A DNA stretch of 64,000 nucleotides from Lysobacter sp. ISL-50 (GCF_018612875.1 NZ_JAGGRI010000045.1:95113-159112), one strand, 5' to 3'. Positions 46,268 to 57,291 are shown, counted from the stretch's first letter. Notes: generated from the letters alone by a model not told the origin. Translations and numbers: made by a program.

Positions 46268-46594
46268 CTAGTCATCTTGCTCTTCGGAAACGCGCCCAAA
46301 AGCCGTTATATATGCACCAGTTTGAACCATTTCGAGAGCGACAGCTTCAATCGTCTCCAATTTCAAATCCCTCACTATCACCATGTCTTTTGCCCAAAAA
46401 AAAGTTCCAGATAGACACTCCCCAGTCGCCTTGTGCCCCTCAATAATTGAAGCAATATTTTCAAGCGTAAAGAACGTCACAGTCCGACCTTCGCCACACG
46501 GAAGACGAACAACAGCATCAACGTTATCGTTTTGAATATTTTCAACCTGATGAATAAGACTAACAACAATTCGATCGCGGTCATTTTTTTTCAT
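46268..46594 (-). CDS. Candidate immunity protein for the RHS C-terminal toxin
   Basis: A 108-aa low-GC ORF, starting 14 bp inside the end of the toxin-like frame, the usual toxin-immunity arrangement. No signal peptide. The sequence (LIHQVENIQNDNVDAVVRLP, then TFFTLENIASIIEGHKATGE) has no family I recognise, though its size, acidity and position fit an immunity protein. It could also be an unrelated small gene. Its base composition is clearly below the surrounding genome. Confidence 0.65.
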   Translation of the reverse strand: MKKNDRDRIVVSLIHQVENIQNDNVDAVVRLPCGEGRTVTFFTLENIASIIEGHKATGECLSGTFFWAKDMVIVRDLKLETIEAVALEMVQTGAYITAFGRVSEEQDD

Positions 46595-47007
46595 AAATAT
46601 CTCTCAAGCGTTGAATTACCTTGGGCTGATTTTCCTTAGAACTTTTCCCAACAATTTCCACCCCATCCTCAACATGACGAAAATACACTCTAGCCCCATC
46701 AAGGGCTCTAGCCTCAAAGACACCATTGAACAAATGCTTTGTCCCGGTACCGGGATTCATATTCCCTTTAGCCAGTTGAGCCGTAAGACCATCTATTGAT
46801 GCCTGCACTGATTTCCCAGCCCGCTCGGCTTCACGCACCAGCAAACGATCAACCTTAATTGCAGAAACAACACGACCGCTTTTCCCAAAAGGAACTACGC
46901 CAATAGCAGCCATCGCCCAGCCGCCACGACCACAACCGTCCCGATAGCACTCGGCAGCCGGCATAAACGGATTGATGAATTTGCAACACCGTCCACGACA
47001 TCAGCAA
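46581..47007 (-). pseudogene. Displaced C-terminal toxin module of the RHS protein
   Basis: This frame is open from just after a TGA near 47008 to its stop at 46581; the first ATG is at 46964. It reads INPFMPAAECYRDGCGRGGW, then a hydrophobic linker (AMAAIGVVPFGK), then about 90 residues ending GARVYFRHVEDGVEIVGKSS and ENQPKVIQRLRDIYEKK. That tail resembles small BECR/RelE-fold RNase toxin tips of polymorphic toxins. The RHS protein enters this stretch in another frame and ends at 46895. Adding one base near 46978-46982 would fuse the two (GVANFINPFMPAAE). It is therefore probably the severed tip of that gene, or an orphan module expressed from 46964. Confidence 0.65.
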
Positions 47008-50000
47008 AGGTCGCATCTGATGACGGAGGCCGAGCGCCTGACAACTTGTATTCATTCTCAAGATCACGCGATTGGCGACCATCCGGATCTATGAATCGAT
47101 AAGGATTATTTTTAGCATAAGCGTAGCGATTAAAATTCGTTATCGGACTCTCATATGCCTGAACCGGGTCTACACTGAGGAAAATTGCAACCGCCGAATC
47201 GTAATATCGCTGCTGCATATACGTTAAACCCGTCGCCGCATCCATCACATGTCCGGAATACCCAACCCCGTCATAAGCCGGCTTACCGATTGCCGAGCCA
47301 TAAGGCTCCCATTCGGTCCGCGGCTCGATCACTACTCCAGCCGAATTAGTCACTGCAACAGGGCTGCCGAGAGCGTCGACATGCTGGTACTTAATCTCCC
47401 CCCTGTTGGTGGCCCGGTTCCATTCATACGTAGCCAATAGCCTGCCACCAAGATAAATGTGCGGAATATTGAATTCACGATAATTATCGTTGTCCGATTC
47501 CCCATCGTGACGCTCTTCACGCAATAGTAACTGTCCAGCCTGATTGTAGAAAGATTTTACGAATGTCGTATCCGAGCGCCCAGCTTGGCTGACCCGGCGA
47601 CCATAGGCATCGTAGCGATAAATCTCTTTACCAACCGCTGTGCGCAGCCGATTGCCGAAGTCAAAGTCGTAAGCTTGTCCGTTCTTGTTACTGAGATTGC
47701 CCTGCGCGCCGTAGCCCAACCCGCTTACGCTGGCACCCGCGCCATTTCGAATATTCGTCAGGCGATTGTTCGTGTCATAGAAATAGCGATGGTCTTTCAC
47801 ACCACCCAGCGACCACGTTTTGAGGTTATCTAGTGCATCGTAGGTGAAGCGATGCCAGCAATCACCGCCAAAACTGCATGAACCGACCGAAGTCAGACGG
47901 TTGAGGCCGTCGTACGTCATCCAGCGACTATAGCTATCTCCGCGCAACCTATCGAGAATCTGCCCGACATTACCGGTGTCGTGGTAGCTGGTTTCGAAGT
48001 CGATCACGCCCGTATCCGTGCTCCGAGCAGGCAACTGACGCAGGTTCTGCTGCATGGTATGGACGATGCCGTTGCCATAGGTGAACTGCTTGATCGCGCC
48101 GTTCGGGTAATAGCTGATACCCCAGGCATGGCCTCCCAGGATGCTGGAAACGCTAACCGGCTGACCCAACGCATTGTTGGCGTAGTCGATCTGCAAACCG
48201 TCCGGCGTGGTGTAACGGTTGCGGTTGCCGTAGGCGTCGTAGCCATTGGCGCTCGTCCACGAGTACCAGCCCGGCTGACTGACCGTCTCGCTGCTCAACA
48301 GGCGACGTTTGTTGTAGACGTAGGTATTGACGACATTGCCCTGCCCCGGGCCGTCGTTGCTGGTGGTGACCTCGCGCGGCAGCCCATCTGGGGTATAGAG
48401 CCAAGTCTGATTGCCACGCCCGTCCGGAAAGGCCAGCGTCTGCAGCCGGTTGCGACTGTCGTAACCGCGATCCACGCGGCGGCCGGACGCATACGCCTCG
48501 GCCGAGTTGCAATTACTCAAGCTAGGCAGCGTCAGACCCGCGGCCGACCAAGCCGGGTTGCCCGCATCGTCGTAAGCGGTAACCGTCGCACCAGTCTCCG
48601 GTTCGATGCTCTTGCACAGGCGCTGATGTGCGTCGTAAACGAAATACCGATATAGCGACACGCTTTGGTCGCGGCTGCGGCGACGCAGCGAGGTCGGCTT
48701 GCCGAACACGTCGCGGGCGATTTCGGTCAGCGTATCTTCGGGGCTGTCGATGATGACCGGCGTTTCGTAACTGGGCTCGCCGAATGCCTGAAATGCCGCC
48801 TGGGTCACGTTGCCTCGCGGATCACGAACCAGGGTCTGAAGGCCGAAGTGGTATTCGGTCGTGGTGGTCAGCACGCCGAGTTCGGAATCCTGCTGCGAAC
48901 TGATAACACGCCCCAGCGCGTCGTAGCGGGTGCGCACACCCAGCATCGCGGTCGGAGGCGGGGCCTGAACCTGGATACCCAGATTCGGTGACGCTGGGCC
49001 GAACCAAGTCACGCCCTCCTGCAGCATTTGCCATTGGAAGTCGTAGGCACCTGGCGATGTGGGCGCGCGCACCGTGAAATTGAAAGTCGCGATCTGTCCT
49101 GTGGCGACATCTCCCGGCACATCGATACGCGCGATGTTCCAGCGCCCGTTGTCGCCAGGATTCTGCGATCCCAATCGGAACTGGTCTGCGATACGCCAGG
49201 TTCGCGTGCCCGTGTTCCGCATCTGGACACTGACGGAATATTCTCCGCCCGGCTGCATGACCGTGGGTGCGGACTGGTTAACGAACTCCGAAGCGTGAGT
49301 GGGCGGTATCTGAACTTGAATCACCTGATTCGCCGACGATGCGCCGAACCATCGCACGCCCTCCTGCAACATATTCCATTGAAAATTATGCGCGCCCACG
49401 CTTGTCGGCGCAGTCACATTGAAGTTGAAAACAGCGACCTGCCCCGGCCCCACATCGGCGCTAAGCCCTACGCGGCTCAACCCCCAGATTGCGTTGTCCT
49501 GAGGATTGAACGAACCTAATGCGAATGACTTGCTGCTGCGCCACACCGCGGTGCCGGTGTTCTTCATCTGCACGCTGACGGGATAACTCACACCAGGGGC
49601 CATGTTCGCAGGCACCGATTGCGCCACGAATTCCGACTCACCGGTACCGACCACGACGGTGATCGGCGCGGATTGGCCGTGCTTATTCTTGTTGTCGTAC
49701 GCGTGCGCGATAACCGTATAGGCACCTGCGGCCACGTTGTTCCACTGCGCGGAGAACGGAGCTGTCATGGACGCCGCCACCCACGCGCCGTTGGCGAAGT
49801 ACTCCACCTTGCTGATCGAACCGTCGCTGTCGGTTGGATTGGACGTCAGCGCGATGCTGGCCGGCACCAGATATTCGGCTCCGCCGGGCAAGCTCAAGGT
49901 CACCACCGGCGCTTGGTTGACCGGCTGGATCACGACCTGCTTGTTGACCGTGTTGGTTCGCCCGCCGAAATCCTTGGCGGTCACACTGAAATTGTAAGTG

Positions 50001-50374
50001 CCTGCGGCCAGACCGGTGATCGTCTTGCTGATGAGGTAGTCGTTCACCTTTTCGATCTGGACTGCGTTTTGATAGAGAGCCATCCACTCGATGCCAGCTT
50101 CCGGCGTGGACTCGCCTGTGACCTCGATCGTCGCCGGCGCTTCCAGGTCCGATATCGGCTGGACCGCGATGCTGATCGGAGGCGTACCCGAAGGCGGCGC
50201 CGCGTACGCCGGCATTACCAAACCGCCTAGCAAGCAAAGCAAGCCGATAGACAATTGGCGCACGGCATAGACCACGCTACCGCATCCGAACCAGCGCCTA
50301 CCTTCATCATCCGTGATCCTCATCGCCCCCACCCCTATCGCCGTCGCTTGAAATTTCGCTTCATGTTGATTCAC
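46895..50374 (-). CDS. RHS/YD-repeat protein with Ig-like domains (second gene of pair)
   Basis: A 1159-aa protein beginning at GTG 50374, which overlaps the stop of the upstream RHS gene (GTGA). A signal peptide ends near AYA-AP (residue 58). Two Ig/cadherin-like domains (about 65-255) follow, then two domains like the NBR1 Ig-like fold, each with WxxxxxFxLGSxNPxDNxxW and a closing QEGVxWFG (about 260-355 and 365-465). YD repeats fill about 475-1000 (TRYDALGRVISS, YDAHQRLCKS), and the RHS core runs about 1010-1120 (DALGSPVAVTNSAG, NPYRFIDPDGRQ). After residue about 1140 the frame diverges from the expected toxin tip. Confidence 0.85.
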   Translation of the reverse strand: MNQHEAKFQATAIGVGAMRITDDEGRRWFGCGSVVYAVRQLSIGLLCLLGGLVMPAYAAPPSGTPPISIAVQPISDLEAPATIEVTGESTPEAGIEWMALYQNAVQIEKVNDYLISKTITGLAAGTYNFSVTAKDFGGRTNTVNKQVVIQPVNQAPVVTLSLPGGAEYLVPASIALTSNPTDSDGSISKVEYFANGAWVAASMTAPFSAQWNNVAAGAYTVIAHAYDNKNKHGQSAPITVVVGTGESEFVAQSVPANMAPGVSYPVSVQMKNTGTAVWRSSKSFALGSFNPQDNAIWGLSRVGLSADVGPGQVAVFNFNVTAPTSVGAHNFQWNMLQEGVRWFGASSANQVIQVQIPPTHASEFVNQSAPTVMQPGGEYSVSVQMRNTGTRTWRIADQFRLGSQNPGDNGRWNIARIDVPGDVATGQIATFNFTVRAPTSPGAYDFQWQMLQEGVTWFGPASPNLGIQVQAPPPTAMLGVRTRYDALGRVISSQQDSELGVLTTTTEYHFGLQTLVRDPRGNVTQAAFQAFGEPSYETPVIIDSPEDTLTEIARDVFGKPTSLRRRSRDQSVSLYRYFVYDAHQRLCKSIEPETGATVTAYDDAGNPAWSAAGLTLPSLSNCNSAEAYASGRRVDRGYDSRNRLQTLAFPDGRGNQTWLYTPDGLPREVTTSNDGPGQGNVVNTYVYNKRRLLSSETVSQPGWYSWTSANGYDAYGNRNRYTTPDGLQIDYANNALGQPVSVSSILGGHAWGISYYPNGAIKQFTYGNGIVHTMQQNLRQLPARSTDTGVIDFETSYHDTGNVGQILDRLRGDSYSRWMTYDGLNRLTSVGSCSFGGDCWHRFTYDALDNLKTWSLGGVKDHRYFYDTNNRLTNIRNGAGASVSGLGYGAQGNLSNKNGQAYDFDFGNRLRTAVGKEIYRYDAYGRRVSQAGRSDTTFVKSFYNQAGQLLLREERHDGESDNDNYREFNIPHIYLGGRLLATYEWNRATNRGEIKYQHVDALGSPVAVTNSAGVVIEPRTEWEPYGSAIGKPAYDGVGYSGHVMDAATGLTYMQQRYYDSAVAIFLSVDPVQAYESPITNFNRYAYAKNNPYRFIDPDGRQSRDLENEYKLSGARPPSSDATFADVVDGVANSSIRLCRLPSAIGTVVVVAAGRWLLLA

Positions 50375-52755
50375 GGAGCTATCCCCGTGCAGTCAAAGTT
50401 GCGCGCGCCATCGACGAAAGGGTTACGCGGATACGACGAGAAGGTTACCCGCCCTTCGTGGTCGTAGCATTTCATCGTCCAACGCGTCGTGGCCGCGGGA
50501 TTGGAGACGTCCTCCTCCTGCTCCACTACGGGACGCCATAGTGCATCGAAAAAAATCGTCTTTTTGCTGTTGCCTGTCGTCGTCACCTGCCGCCAATGGC
50601 CACCCGACAATCCGGATTCGTTAACACTGACCTGTTCGAACTGTGAGCGGGTATCGTTCCAAACCGTATCGTCTCCCGCGGGATAAGTAACATGATTCAA
50701 TCGCCCCATCTGGTCATAACCGTAACCAATAGTGTTTCCACTCTCGTCAACGACAGAAGTGACCCAGCCGTTGTCATCTACAACGGAAATTTTCTGAGTC
50801 CCGTCATGGAAACGCACCGTCTGTGGCACTCCACGCTTCCAGTCGTTGAAAGCTGTGATCAGATTGCGGCCATCGGTAACGGAGGCAACGCTCCCATCAG
50901 GGTGATAGGCCATCGTCTTCTGTAGTTTTCCGAACTGGTAGAAGGAGACTGGCATCGCATTATCTGGCGCGTATTCGATACGAGAGGGCGTAGCCCCCGT
51001 ATCCTGATTCGTCTCGCTGGCGATTTGCCCCAATATCCATTTGGAAGAGCTGTCAAAGTAAGCAAGGACATCGGTTTTTCGATATCCCAACGTGCTCCAC
51101 AACGAGACATTCACGGGCCGAAGAGACGAGTCGAACTCGTTAATGTCCCGATGAAATCTGACGTTATCCTGGAACGTCTCGACATTCTTGAGCCGACGGC
51201 GCCGTTGTTCCCAGAAATGATTCCCCGCACCGTTGAGCGGTAATCCCACGCCATCGAACACCTGCCAGCTCTGTATCTCGGTCTTGAACACCGTTCCAGC
51301 ACCTCCCCACTCAGTTTTAAGCAAGATGCCGTCGTTTTCGTATGCCTTGTTGCCGTATTCGTATCGAACAAAGGTTCCGGCCGGCCCCTGAATCTCGACT
51401 GTTCGAGTAGTAGGCGAAGTAGCGGTACATTCCTGCCCTCGATTTTGATTTATATAGCAACCATTCGCCGGGCCGTACACAAACGACCAGTCAAGTGCAG
51501 TGATTCCGGGACCTTGAATCGATTTCAGCTTGAGCGCAATGCTGTCGTAGTCCTTCGGATCCTGATTGCACCATGAAGATCCAGCCACCTCCACCCATTT
51601 CACATACGACAAACCTCGTCGCAAGTTACTAAACGAAAATTGCCCCACTGCGCCAGATGGATGTCGTAATGTCAGCGTGGCATAACCGGTATATCGCTCG
51701 GGAGCTTGAGTGCCGCTGCAACCAGCACCCACTCGGCGGATCTCACCGGAAAGTGACGAACTCCATGTCGAACCATCCGGATAAGTCAATTTGACTTCAT
51801 TCGCCGGATACTCGTACAACCAGTTTCTGCGCCCATCCGTCGCGGAAACAAGCCTCGTCGCAGTCGCATCGTATGTCAGCGCCAAGCTCCGTCCATCGCT
51901 GGAGGTCACTGTAGCCAGATTGGCGTTCTGATAACCATAATTAACCCAATTACCAAAGCGGTCCTCGATCCGGGTGACATACAGCCGTTGCTCCCGACGC
52001 CCCAACAGCGTCTCACCCAGCAGACCGATCTTTCGGATATGATCAGTGATTTCACCCGGGACGAGCCAATCAAAATAATACTTATTCCCCCGCGGATCTC
52101 GGGCCAGAAACCCCTCGCCAGGAGCGCCGTTTTTAAGCTGCGATATGCACGAAAAGCGCCAATCCTCGTTGGTGGCCCAACGATACGTTTGCCCATCCGC
52201 CGGAACATCGGCAGCGCCGCTAAGCAATAGTTGCGCATTGCCCCCAGGCAGATTCAGACGAATCCCGTGGAAATACTCTTCAGCCATGAAAGTGTCTTCC
52301 TTACCGGAGCTTTGCCTGACCTCCGGGGGAGGCGTGACCATGGAGCAACGCTTTTCGTAGCTACCGTTCACCCAACTGTTCCAACCGTTCAAATTTCTGC
52401 TGGCCGAGCCCCATGGAAAGATGCCCGACAAATAGGGCACCTCGAAATTGCTCCACTGCAGATACCCGCCTAACCCGTCGTCGGAGCCTTCGAATTTCCG
52501 GACCAAAGCAACGGAAAGATCATTATTGCCAGGCAGACTAATGTCGGTAACCCAAAAATCCGTGCTGCCGCTATAAGGATCAGTTTGATCTCCGAATAGA
52601 TTCGGCCCCAATGCGCCGATGCTTTCGGAGGTCTTCATCTGAGTATCGAAATCTTCGTACCGCGTCCGGTCCGCAGCGAAAGCGGGGACGAGCACGACCG
52701 AGTAAAAAAGTAGGGCAACCGCAAGGCACCGCTGTAAACGCATTATTCTTGGCAT
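50371..52755 (-). CDS. RHS/YD-repeat-like exported protein (first gene of pair)
   Basis: A 794-aa protein with a clear Sec signal peptide (LAVALLFYSVVLVPAFA, cleavage near residue 27). The body has an N-terminal segment with DPYSGSTDFWVTDISLPGNN, scattered YD-like motifs (RDPRGNKYYFDWL, NTIGYGYDQMGRLNHVTY) and a final YDHEGRVTFSSYP before the stop. It contains no RHS core and ends by overlapping the next RHS gene, so one long RHS shell seems divided over two polypeptides. ATG 52755 is chosen because it opens the signal peptide; the frame extends to 52986 without coding character. AT-richer than the genome. Confidence 0.82.
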   Translation of the reverse strand: MPRIMRLQRCLAVALLFYSVVLVPAFAADRTRYEDFDTQMKTSESIGALGPNLFGDQTDPYSGSTDFWVTDISLPGNNDLSVALVRKFEGSDDGLGGYLQWSNFEVPYLSGIFPWGSASRNLNGWNSWVNGSYEKRCSMVTPPPEVRQSSGKEDTFMAEEYFHGIRLNLPGGNAQLLLSGAADVPADGQTYRWATNEDWRFSCISQLKNGAPGEGFLARDPRGNKYYFDWLVPGEITDHIRKIGLLGETLLGRREQRLYVTRIEDRFGNWVNYGYQNANLATVTSSDGRSLALTYDATATRLVSATDGRRNWLYEYPANEVKLTYPDGSTWSSSLSGEIRRVGAGCSGTQAPERYTGYATLTLRHPSGAVGQFSFSNLRRGLSYVKWVEVAGSSWCNQDPKDYDSIALKLKSIQGPGITALDWSFVYGPANGCYINQNRGQECTATSPTTRTVEIQGPAGTFVRYEYGNKAYENDGILLKTEWGGAGTVFKTEIQSWQVFDGVGLPLNGAGNHFWEQRRRRLKNVETFQDNVRFHRDINEFDSSLRPVNVSLWSTLGYRKTDVLAYFDSSSKWILGQIASETNQDTGATPSRIEYAPDNAMPVSFYQFGKLQKTMAYHPDGSVASVTDGRNLITAFNDWKRGVPQTVRFHDGTQKISVVDDNGWVTSVVDESGNTIGYGYDQMGRLNHVTYPAGDDTVWNDTRSQFEQVSVNESGLSGGHWRQVTTTGNSKKTIFFDALWRPVVEQEEDVSNPAATTRWTMKCYDHEGRVTFSSYPRNPFVDGARNFDCTGIAP

Positions 52756-53340
52756 GTTTTTCACTTGTTTAAAATTGCGACTTAGCCCACGGTCTTCCCT
52801 GCGCTCTCGCGCCGTTTTAGTTCGGACATCCACACGCGCTTTTATTCGATAGCCATGCCACTGGTGTATGGGAAGTCCCGCCCCCCCGAAAGGACGGTTA
52901 CCGGGCATCAGCCGGGGCCGAGAAGCAGCGGCCGACAGCCACCGCCAGCGAATGATTAACCGGCAACGACACACCGGTGACGGCAAAACTTGTGGCCCTG
53001 TATAGACCTGGGCCCTCGGTCTTGATCGTCTGCGCCTATTTAATGAACTCGTCGCACTCCTCCCACGGCGCCTTTACCGCAACGGCGGCGCACGACGTCA
53101 CGCCCCCCATACGGCCTTCTCCCCAAGAGTCCTTGGCCAAATCTGAAGCCAGCATCGGGCCGACTCAATCAACGGACCTTTTATCACAACGCAGACTCGC
53201 CACGTATTAACAGGAAGTCTGGCGGCAGCCCGGATCGCAAGCTGAGACCAGCCCAGTCAGTCCCCGCAAATAAAAACGGGCCCCCGAGAGGGCCCGCCGC
53301 ATCACCGCTGGATCATCCAGAAACTAGCGCATCAACTACT
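52756..53340. other. Intergenic region upstream of the RHS pair
   Basis: No convincing gene. It must hold the RHS promoter (minus strand), but no clear box stands out, and at its right end it carries the purL terminator. A 77-codon plus-strand frame (52977-53210) has weak coding character and no ribosome site. Base composition rises from about 50 percent GC toward the genomic level at 53300. Confidence 0.5.
53270..53296 (-). terminator. Rho-independent terminator after purL
   Basis: On the minus strand CGGGCCCTCTCGGGGGCCCG forms a strong stem (53296-53277) followed by TTTTTA. It lies 44 bp past the purL stop. Confidence 0.88.
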
Positions 53341-56300
53341 TCACCCCACCCAAACCCGAGCATTGCGGAACATCCGCAACCACGGCGAGTCCTCGGCCCA
53401 GTCCTTCGGCGCCCAGCTGAAATTGGCGCTGCGCAGGGTGCGCTCGGGGTGCGGCATGAGGATGGTGGCGCGGCCGTCGCGGCTGGTCAGGCCGGCGATG
53501 CCGTCGGGCGAGCCGTTGGGGTTGAGCGGGTAGCGGTCGGCGACGCGGCCGTCGCCGTCGATGTAGCGCAACGAAATATCGGCGGCGGCCTGATCGATGC
53601 CGCTGGCGAAGTCGGCGCGGCCTTCACCGTGCGCTACCGCGACCGGGATGCGCGAACCGGCCATGCCGCGGAAGAACAGCGATGGCGATTCGACCACTTC
53701 CAGCAGGCCCAGGCGCGCTTCGAACTGTTCGCTGCGATTGCGCAGGAACACCGGCCAATGCTCGGCGCCGGGGACGATCGGCTTGAGCTGGGCCAGCATC
53801 TGGCAGCCATTGCACACGCCCAGCGAGAAACTGTCTTCGCGCGCGAAGAACGCGGCGAAGGCATCGCGCAGCGCGCTGCGTTCGAGGATGCTGGTAGCCC
53901 AGCCGCGGCCCGCGCCGAGCACGTCGCCGTAGCTGAAACCGCCGCAGGCGGCGAAGCCCTTGAAGTCGTCCAGCTTGAAGCGGCCGTTGATCAGGTCGCT
54001 CATGTGCACGTCGAAGGCTTCGAAGCCGGCGCGGTCGAAGGCGGCGGCCATTTCGATCTGGCCGTTGACGCCCTGCTCGCGCAGGATCGCGACCTTGGGC
54101 CGCGCGCCGGTGTTGACGAACGGCGCGGCGACATCGTCCTGGGGATCGAAGGCGAGCTTGGGCTTCAGGCCCGGCGCGTTGAAGTCGCGCGCGATCGCGC
54201 GCTCTTCGTCGGCGCAATCGGGGTGGTCGCGCAGCTTCTGCAGGGCGTGGCTGGTGGACCACCAGGCGTCGAACAATTCGTCCCAGCGCCATTCGACCAG
54301 AATCTTGCCGTCTTCCTTCACGCGCACTGACGCGGCGGTCGTCGGCTTGGCGATGCGCTGCGCGCAATCGATCAGGTTGTGGCGCGAGATCAGGTCGGCG
54401 AATTCGGCGCGGTCGTCGTTGTGGATCTGCACGATCGCGCCGAGTTCTTCGTTGAACAAGGTGCGGAACGGATCTTCGCCCCAGCCGTCGAGGCTGATGT
54501 CCACGCCCAGGCGCGAGCAGAACGCCATTTCCGACAGGCTGGCGAAAGCGCCGCCGTCGCTGCGGTCGTGATAGGCCAGCAGCAGGCCGGCTTCGCGCGC
54601 GTCGCGGATCAGTTCGAAGAAATCGCGCAGGCGCTGCGGGCTGTCGAGATCGGGCACGCCGGCGTCGAAACGGCTGGTGTCGCCGGGCGCGCCGGCGAAG
54701 GCCGGCAGCGAGTCGCCGGCCTGTTTTTCGACCGCATCGGGATGCACCTGCGCCAGCACCGAACCGCCCAGGCGCTGCTTGCCGGCGCCCAGGCCGATCA
54801 GCCACAGCTCGGTATCGGGATCGCGCGACAGCAGCGGCGTGAGTTGCTGGCGCACATCGACCACCGGCGCGAACGCGCTGACGATCAACGACACCGGCGA
54901 CACCGACTTGGAGGCGCTGTCGCCCGAGCCCCACTGCGCCTGCATCGACAGCGAATCCTTGCCGACCGGGATGCTCAGCTCCAGTTCCGGGCACAGTTCC
55001 AGGCCGACCGCCTTCACCGCGTCGAACAGCAGCGCGTCTTCGCCCGGATGCGAGGCCGCGGCCATCCAGTTCGCCGACAGCTTGATGCGGTTGAGCGATT
55101 CCACCGGCGCCGCGCACAGGTTGGTGATCGCTTCGCCGACCGCCATGCGCGCGGCGGCGGCGGCGTCGAGCAGCGCGAGCGGAGTGCGTTCGCCGATCGC
55201 CATCGCTTCGCCGACGAAGCCGTCGAAACCCGACAGGGTGATCGCGCAATCGGCCAGCGGCAGCTGCCACGGGCCGATCATCTGATCGCGCGCGACCAGG
55301 CCGCCGACGGTGCGGTCGCCGATGGTGACGAGGAAATTCTTCGCCGCGACGGTCGGATGCGCGAGCACGCGTAAACCGGTGTCGTGCAGGTCCAGCCCGT
55401 CCCATTGCAGCGCCGGCCACGGTGCCGGCGGCGGGTGGCGGGCGTCGCGATGCATCTTCGGCGGCTTGCCGAACAGCACGTCCATCGGGAAATCGATCGG
55501 CCAATCCGCATGGGCGATGGCTTGCTCGCCGTAGACGCTTTCGATCGTGGCGCCGTAGCCGACCACGAGGCGTTCTTCCGCCGTCGCATAGCCGACCACC
55601 GCGAACGGGCAGCGCTCGCGTTCGCAGATCGCGGCGAAGTCGTTGATGCGATCGGCCGGCAGGCCGAGCACGTAGCGTTCCTGCGATTCGTTGCACCACA
55701 ACTGCATCGGCGACAGCGAGGGATCGTCGCTGGGCACTTGCGCCAGATCGATCACGCCGCCGAGGCTGGAGTCGTGCAGCAGTTCGGGAATGGCGTTGGA
55801 CAAACCGCCGGCGCCGACGTCGTGGGCGCTGTCGATCGGGTTGTCGGCGCGCAGCGCGACGCAGCGGTCGATCACTTCCTGGCAGCGGCGTTCCATCTCC
55901 GGGTTGTCGCGCTGCACGCTGGCGAAATCCAGCGATTCGGCGCTGTCGCCGGAGGCGACCGAACTGGCCGCGCCGCCGCCCAGGCCGATCAGCATCGCCG
56001 GGCCGCCGAGCACGATCACCGCGTGACCGGGCTTCAGGCCGAGCTTGTCTACCTGGATGCGGTCGATCGCGCCCAGGCCGCCGGCCAGCATGATCGGCTT
56101 GTCGTAGGCGCGGGTCAGCGCGCCTTCGGACAGTTCGAAACTGCGGAAATAACCGACCAGGTTCGGACGGCCGAATTCGTTGTTGAACGCGGCCGCGCCG
56201 ATCGGGCCGTCGAGCATGATTTCCAGGGCCGGCGCCATGCGCGGATTGAGCGCGCGCGGGCGTTCCCACGGCTGCGGCAAAGTCGGAATGCGCAGGTGCG

Positions 56301-57291
56301 AAACGCTGAAACCGCACAGGCCGGCCTTCGGGCGGCCGCCGCGGCCGGTCGCGCCTTCGTCGCGGATTTCGCCGCCGTTGCCGGTGCTCGCGCCGGGAAA
56401 CGGAGCGATCGCGGTTGGGTGGTTGTGGGTCTCGACCTTGATGCAGAACGCCGACGGTGTCTGCGCTTCGGCGGTGTAGGCCTGGCTACCCGGTTGCGGG
56501 CGGAAGCGCCGGGTCGGATAGCCTTCCACCACCGCGGCGTTGTCGCTGTACGCCGACAGGGTGTTTTCCGGCGTCTGCGCGTGGGTGTGCTTGATCATCT
56601 TGAACAACGACTGCGGCTGGTCTCGGCCGTCGAGGGTCCAGGATGCGTTGAAGATCTTGTGCCGGCAGTGCTCGGAATTGGCCTGCGCGAACATCATCAG
56701 TTCGACGTCCGACGGCGCCCGGCCGAGCGCGCCGTAGCGTTCGCGCAGGTAGGCGATTTCGTCCTCGGCCAGGGCCAGGCCGAGGCGGCCGTTGGCGGCT
56801 TCCAGTTGCTCCAGGGCGATGCGCTCGAGTTCGCCGCGCGCCGGCACCGCGAACAGCGCGGCCGCGTCGTCGCGCGTTTGCAGCAGCGACTGGGTCATCG
56901 GGTCGTGCAGAACCTTGGCCAGCGCGCCCTGGGTGGCGGCATCGGCCGGCCAACCGCTGAGGTCGTAGCGGGTGCCGCGTTCCACGCGCTTGACCGGCTG
57001 GCCGGCGCCGCGCAGCAGTTCGGTGGCCTTGCTGGCCCAGGGGGACAGGGTGCCCAGGCGCGGGGTCACGTAGCGCGAGGTGGCGTCGCTTGCGCGCGCC
57101 GCTTCGCTGGCTTCGGCCTGCAGGATGCGGCGCAGCGTGGCGTCGTCGGGCGTGGCGCCGGGCTCGGGCTCGACCCAGTACACGGGCCAGGCATCGATCA
57201 GGCGGACATCGGAATGGAGGGCGGACAGGCGGGCTTGGAGCCGCTCGCGGCGGAACGAAGACAGGGCCGAGTGGCCCTCGAGGACGATCAT
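53341..57291 (-). CDS. purL: Phosphoribosylformylglycinamidine synthase (FGAM synthase), single-chain
   Basis: PurL converts FGAR, glutamine and ATP to FGAM, step four of purine synthesis. This is the long proteobacterial form, 1316 aa. It has an N-terminal PurS-like region, two AIR-synthase-type domains ([20 protein letters not shown] near 215; [20 protein letters not shown] near 305; [15 protein letters not shown] near 770) and a C-terminal glutamine amidotransferase. That domain has the nucleophile Cys in [13 protein letters not shown], and His/Glu in [14 protein letters not shown] 57291 is used ([16 protein letters not shown]); a TTG-started extension is less likely. Confidence 0.97.
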   Translation of the reverse strand: MIVLEGHSALSSFRRERLQARLSALHSDVRLIDAWPVYWVEPEPGATPDDATLRRILQAEASEAARASDATSRYVTPRLGTLSPWASKATELLRGAGQPVKRVERGTRYDLSGWPADAATQGALAKVLHDPMTQSLLQTRDDAAALFAVPARGELERIALEQLEAANGRLGLALAEDEIAYLRERYGALGRAPSDVELMMFAQANSEHCRHKIFNASWTLDGRDQPQSLFKMIKHTHAQTPENTLSAYSDNAAVVEGYPTRRFRPQPGSQAYTAEAQTPSAFCIKVETHNHPTAIAPFPGASTGNGGEIRDEGATGRGGRPKAGLCGFSVSHLRIPTLPQPWERPRALNPRMAPALEIMLDGPIGAAAFNNEFGRPNLVGYFRSFELSEGALTRAYDKPIMLAGGLGAIDRIQVDKLGLKPGHAVIVLGGPAMLIGLGGGAASSVASGDSAESLDFASVQRDNPEMERRCQEVIDRCVALRADNPIDSAHDVGAGGLSNAIPELLHDSSLGGVIDLAQVPSDDPSLSPMQLWCNESQERYVLGLPADRINDFAAICERERCPFAVVGYATAEERLVVGYGATIESVYGEQAIAHADWPIDFPMDVLFGKPPKMHRDARHPPPAPWPALQWDGLDLHDTGLRVLAHPTVAAKNFLVTIGDRTVGGLVARDQMIGPWQLPLADCAITLSGFDGFVGEAMAIGERTPLALLDAAAAARMAVGEAITNLCAAPVESLNRIKLSANWMAAASHPGEDALLFDAVKAVGLELCPELELSIPVGKDSLSMQAQWGSGDSASKSVSPVSLIVSAFAPVVDVRQQLTPLLSRDPDTELWLIGLGAGKQRLGGSVLAQVHPDAVEKQAGDSLPAFAGAPGDTSRFDAGVPDLDSPQRLRDFFELIRDAREAGLLLAYHDRSDGGAFASLSEMAFCSRLGVDISLDGWGEDPFRTLFNEELGAIVQIHNDDRAEFADLISRHNLIDCAQRIAKPTTAASVRVKEDGKILVEWRWDELFDAWWSTSHALQKLRDHPDCADEERAIARDFNAPGLKPKLAFDPQDDVAAPFVNTGARPKVAILREQGVNGQIEMAAAFDRAGFEAFDVHMSDLINGRFKLDDFKGFAACGGFSYGDVLGAGRGWATSILERSALRDAFAAFFAREDSFSLGVCNGCQMLAQLKPIVPGAEHWPVFLRNRSEQFEARLGLLEVVESPSLFFRGMAGSRIPVAVAHGEGRADFASGIDQAAADISLRYIDGDGRVADRYPLNPNGSPDGIAGLTSRDGRATILMPHPERTLRSANFSWAPKDWAEDSPWLRMFRNARVWVG

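Noticed and set aside
46855-47082. A third-frame 75-codon ORF across the RHS/toxin junction
   Set aside because: Its residues (Trp/Cys/Arg-rich) do not continue either neighbour; the two-frame frameshift model explains the junction better.
52977-53210. 77-codon plus-strand ORF upstream of the RHS genes
   Set aside because: GTG start with no ribosome site, no recognisable domain, and overlap with a presumed promoter region.
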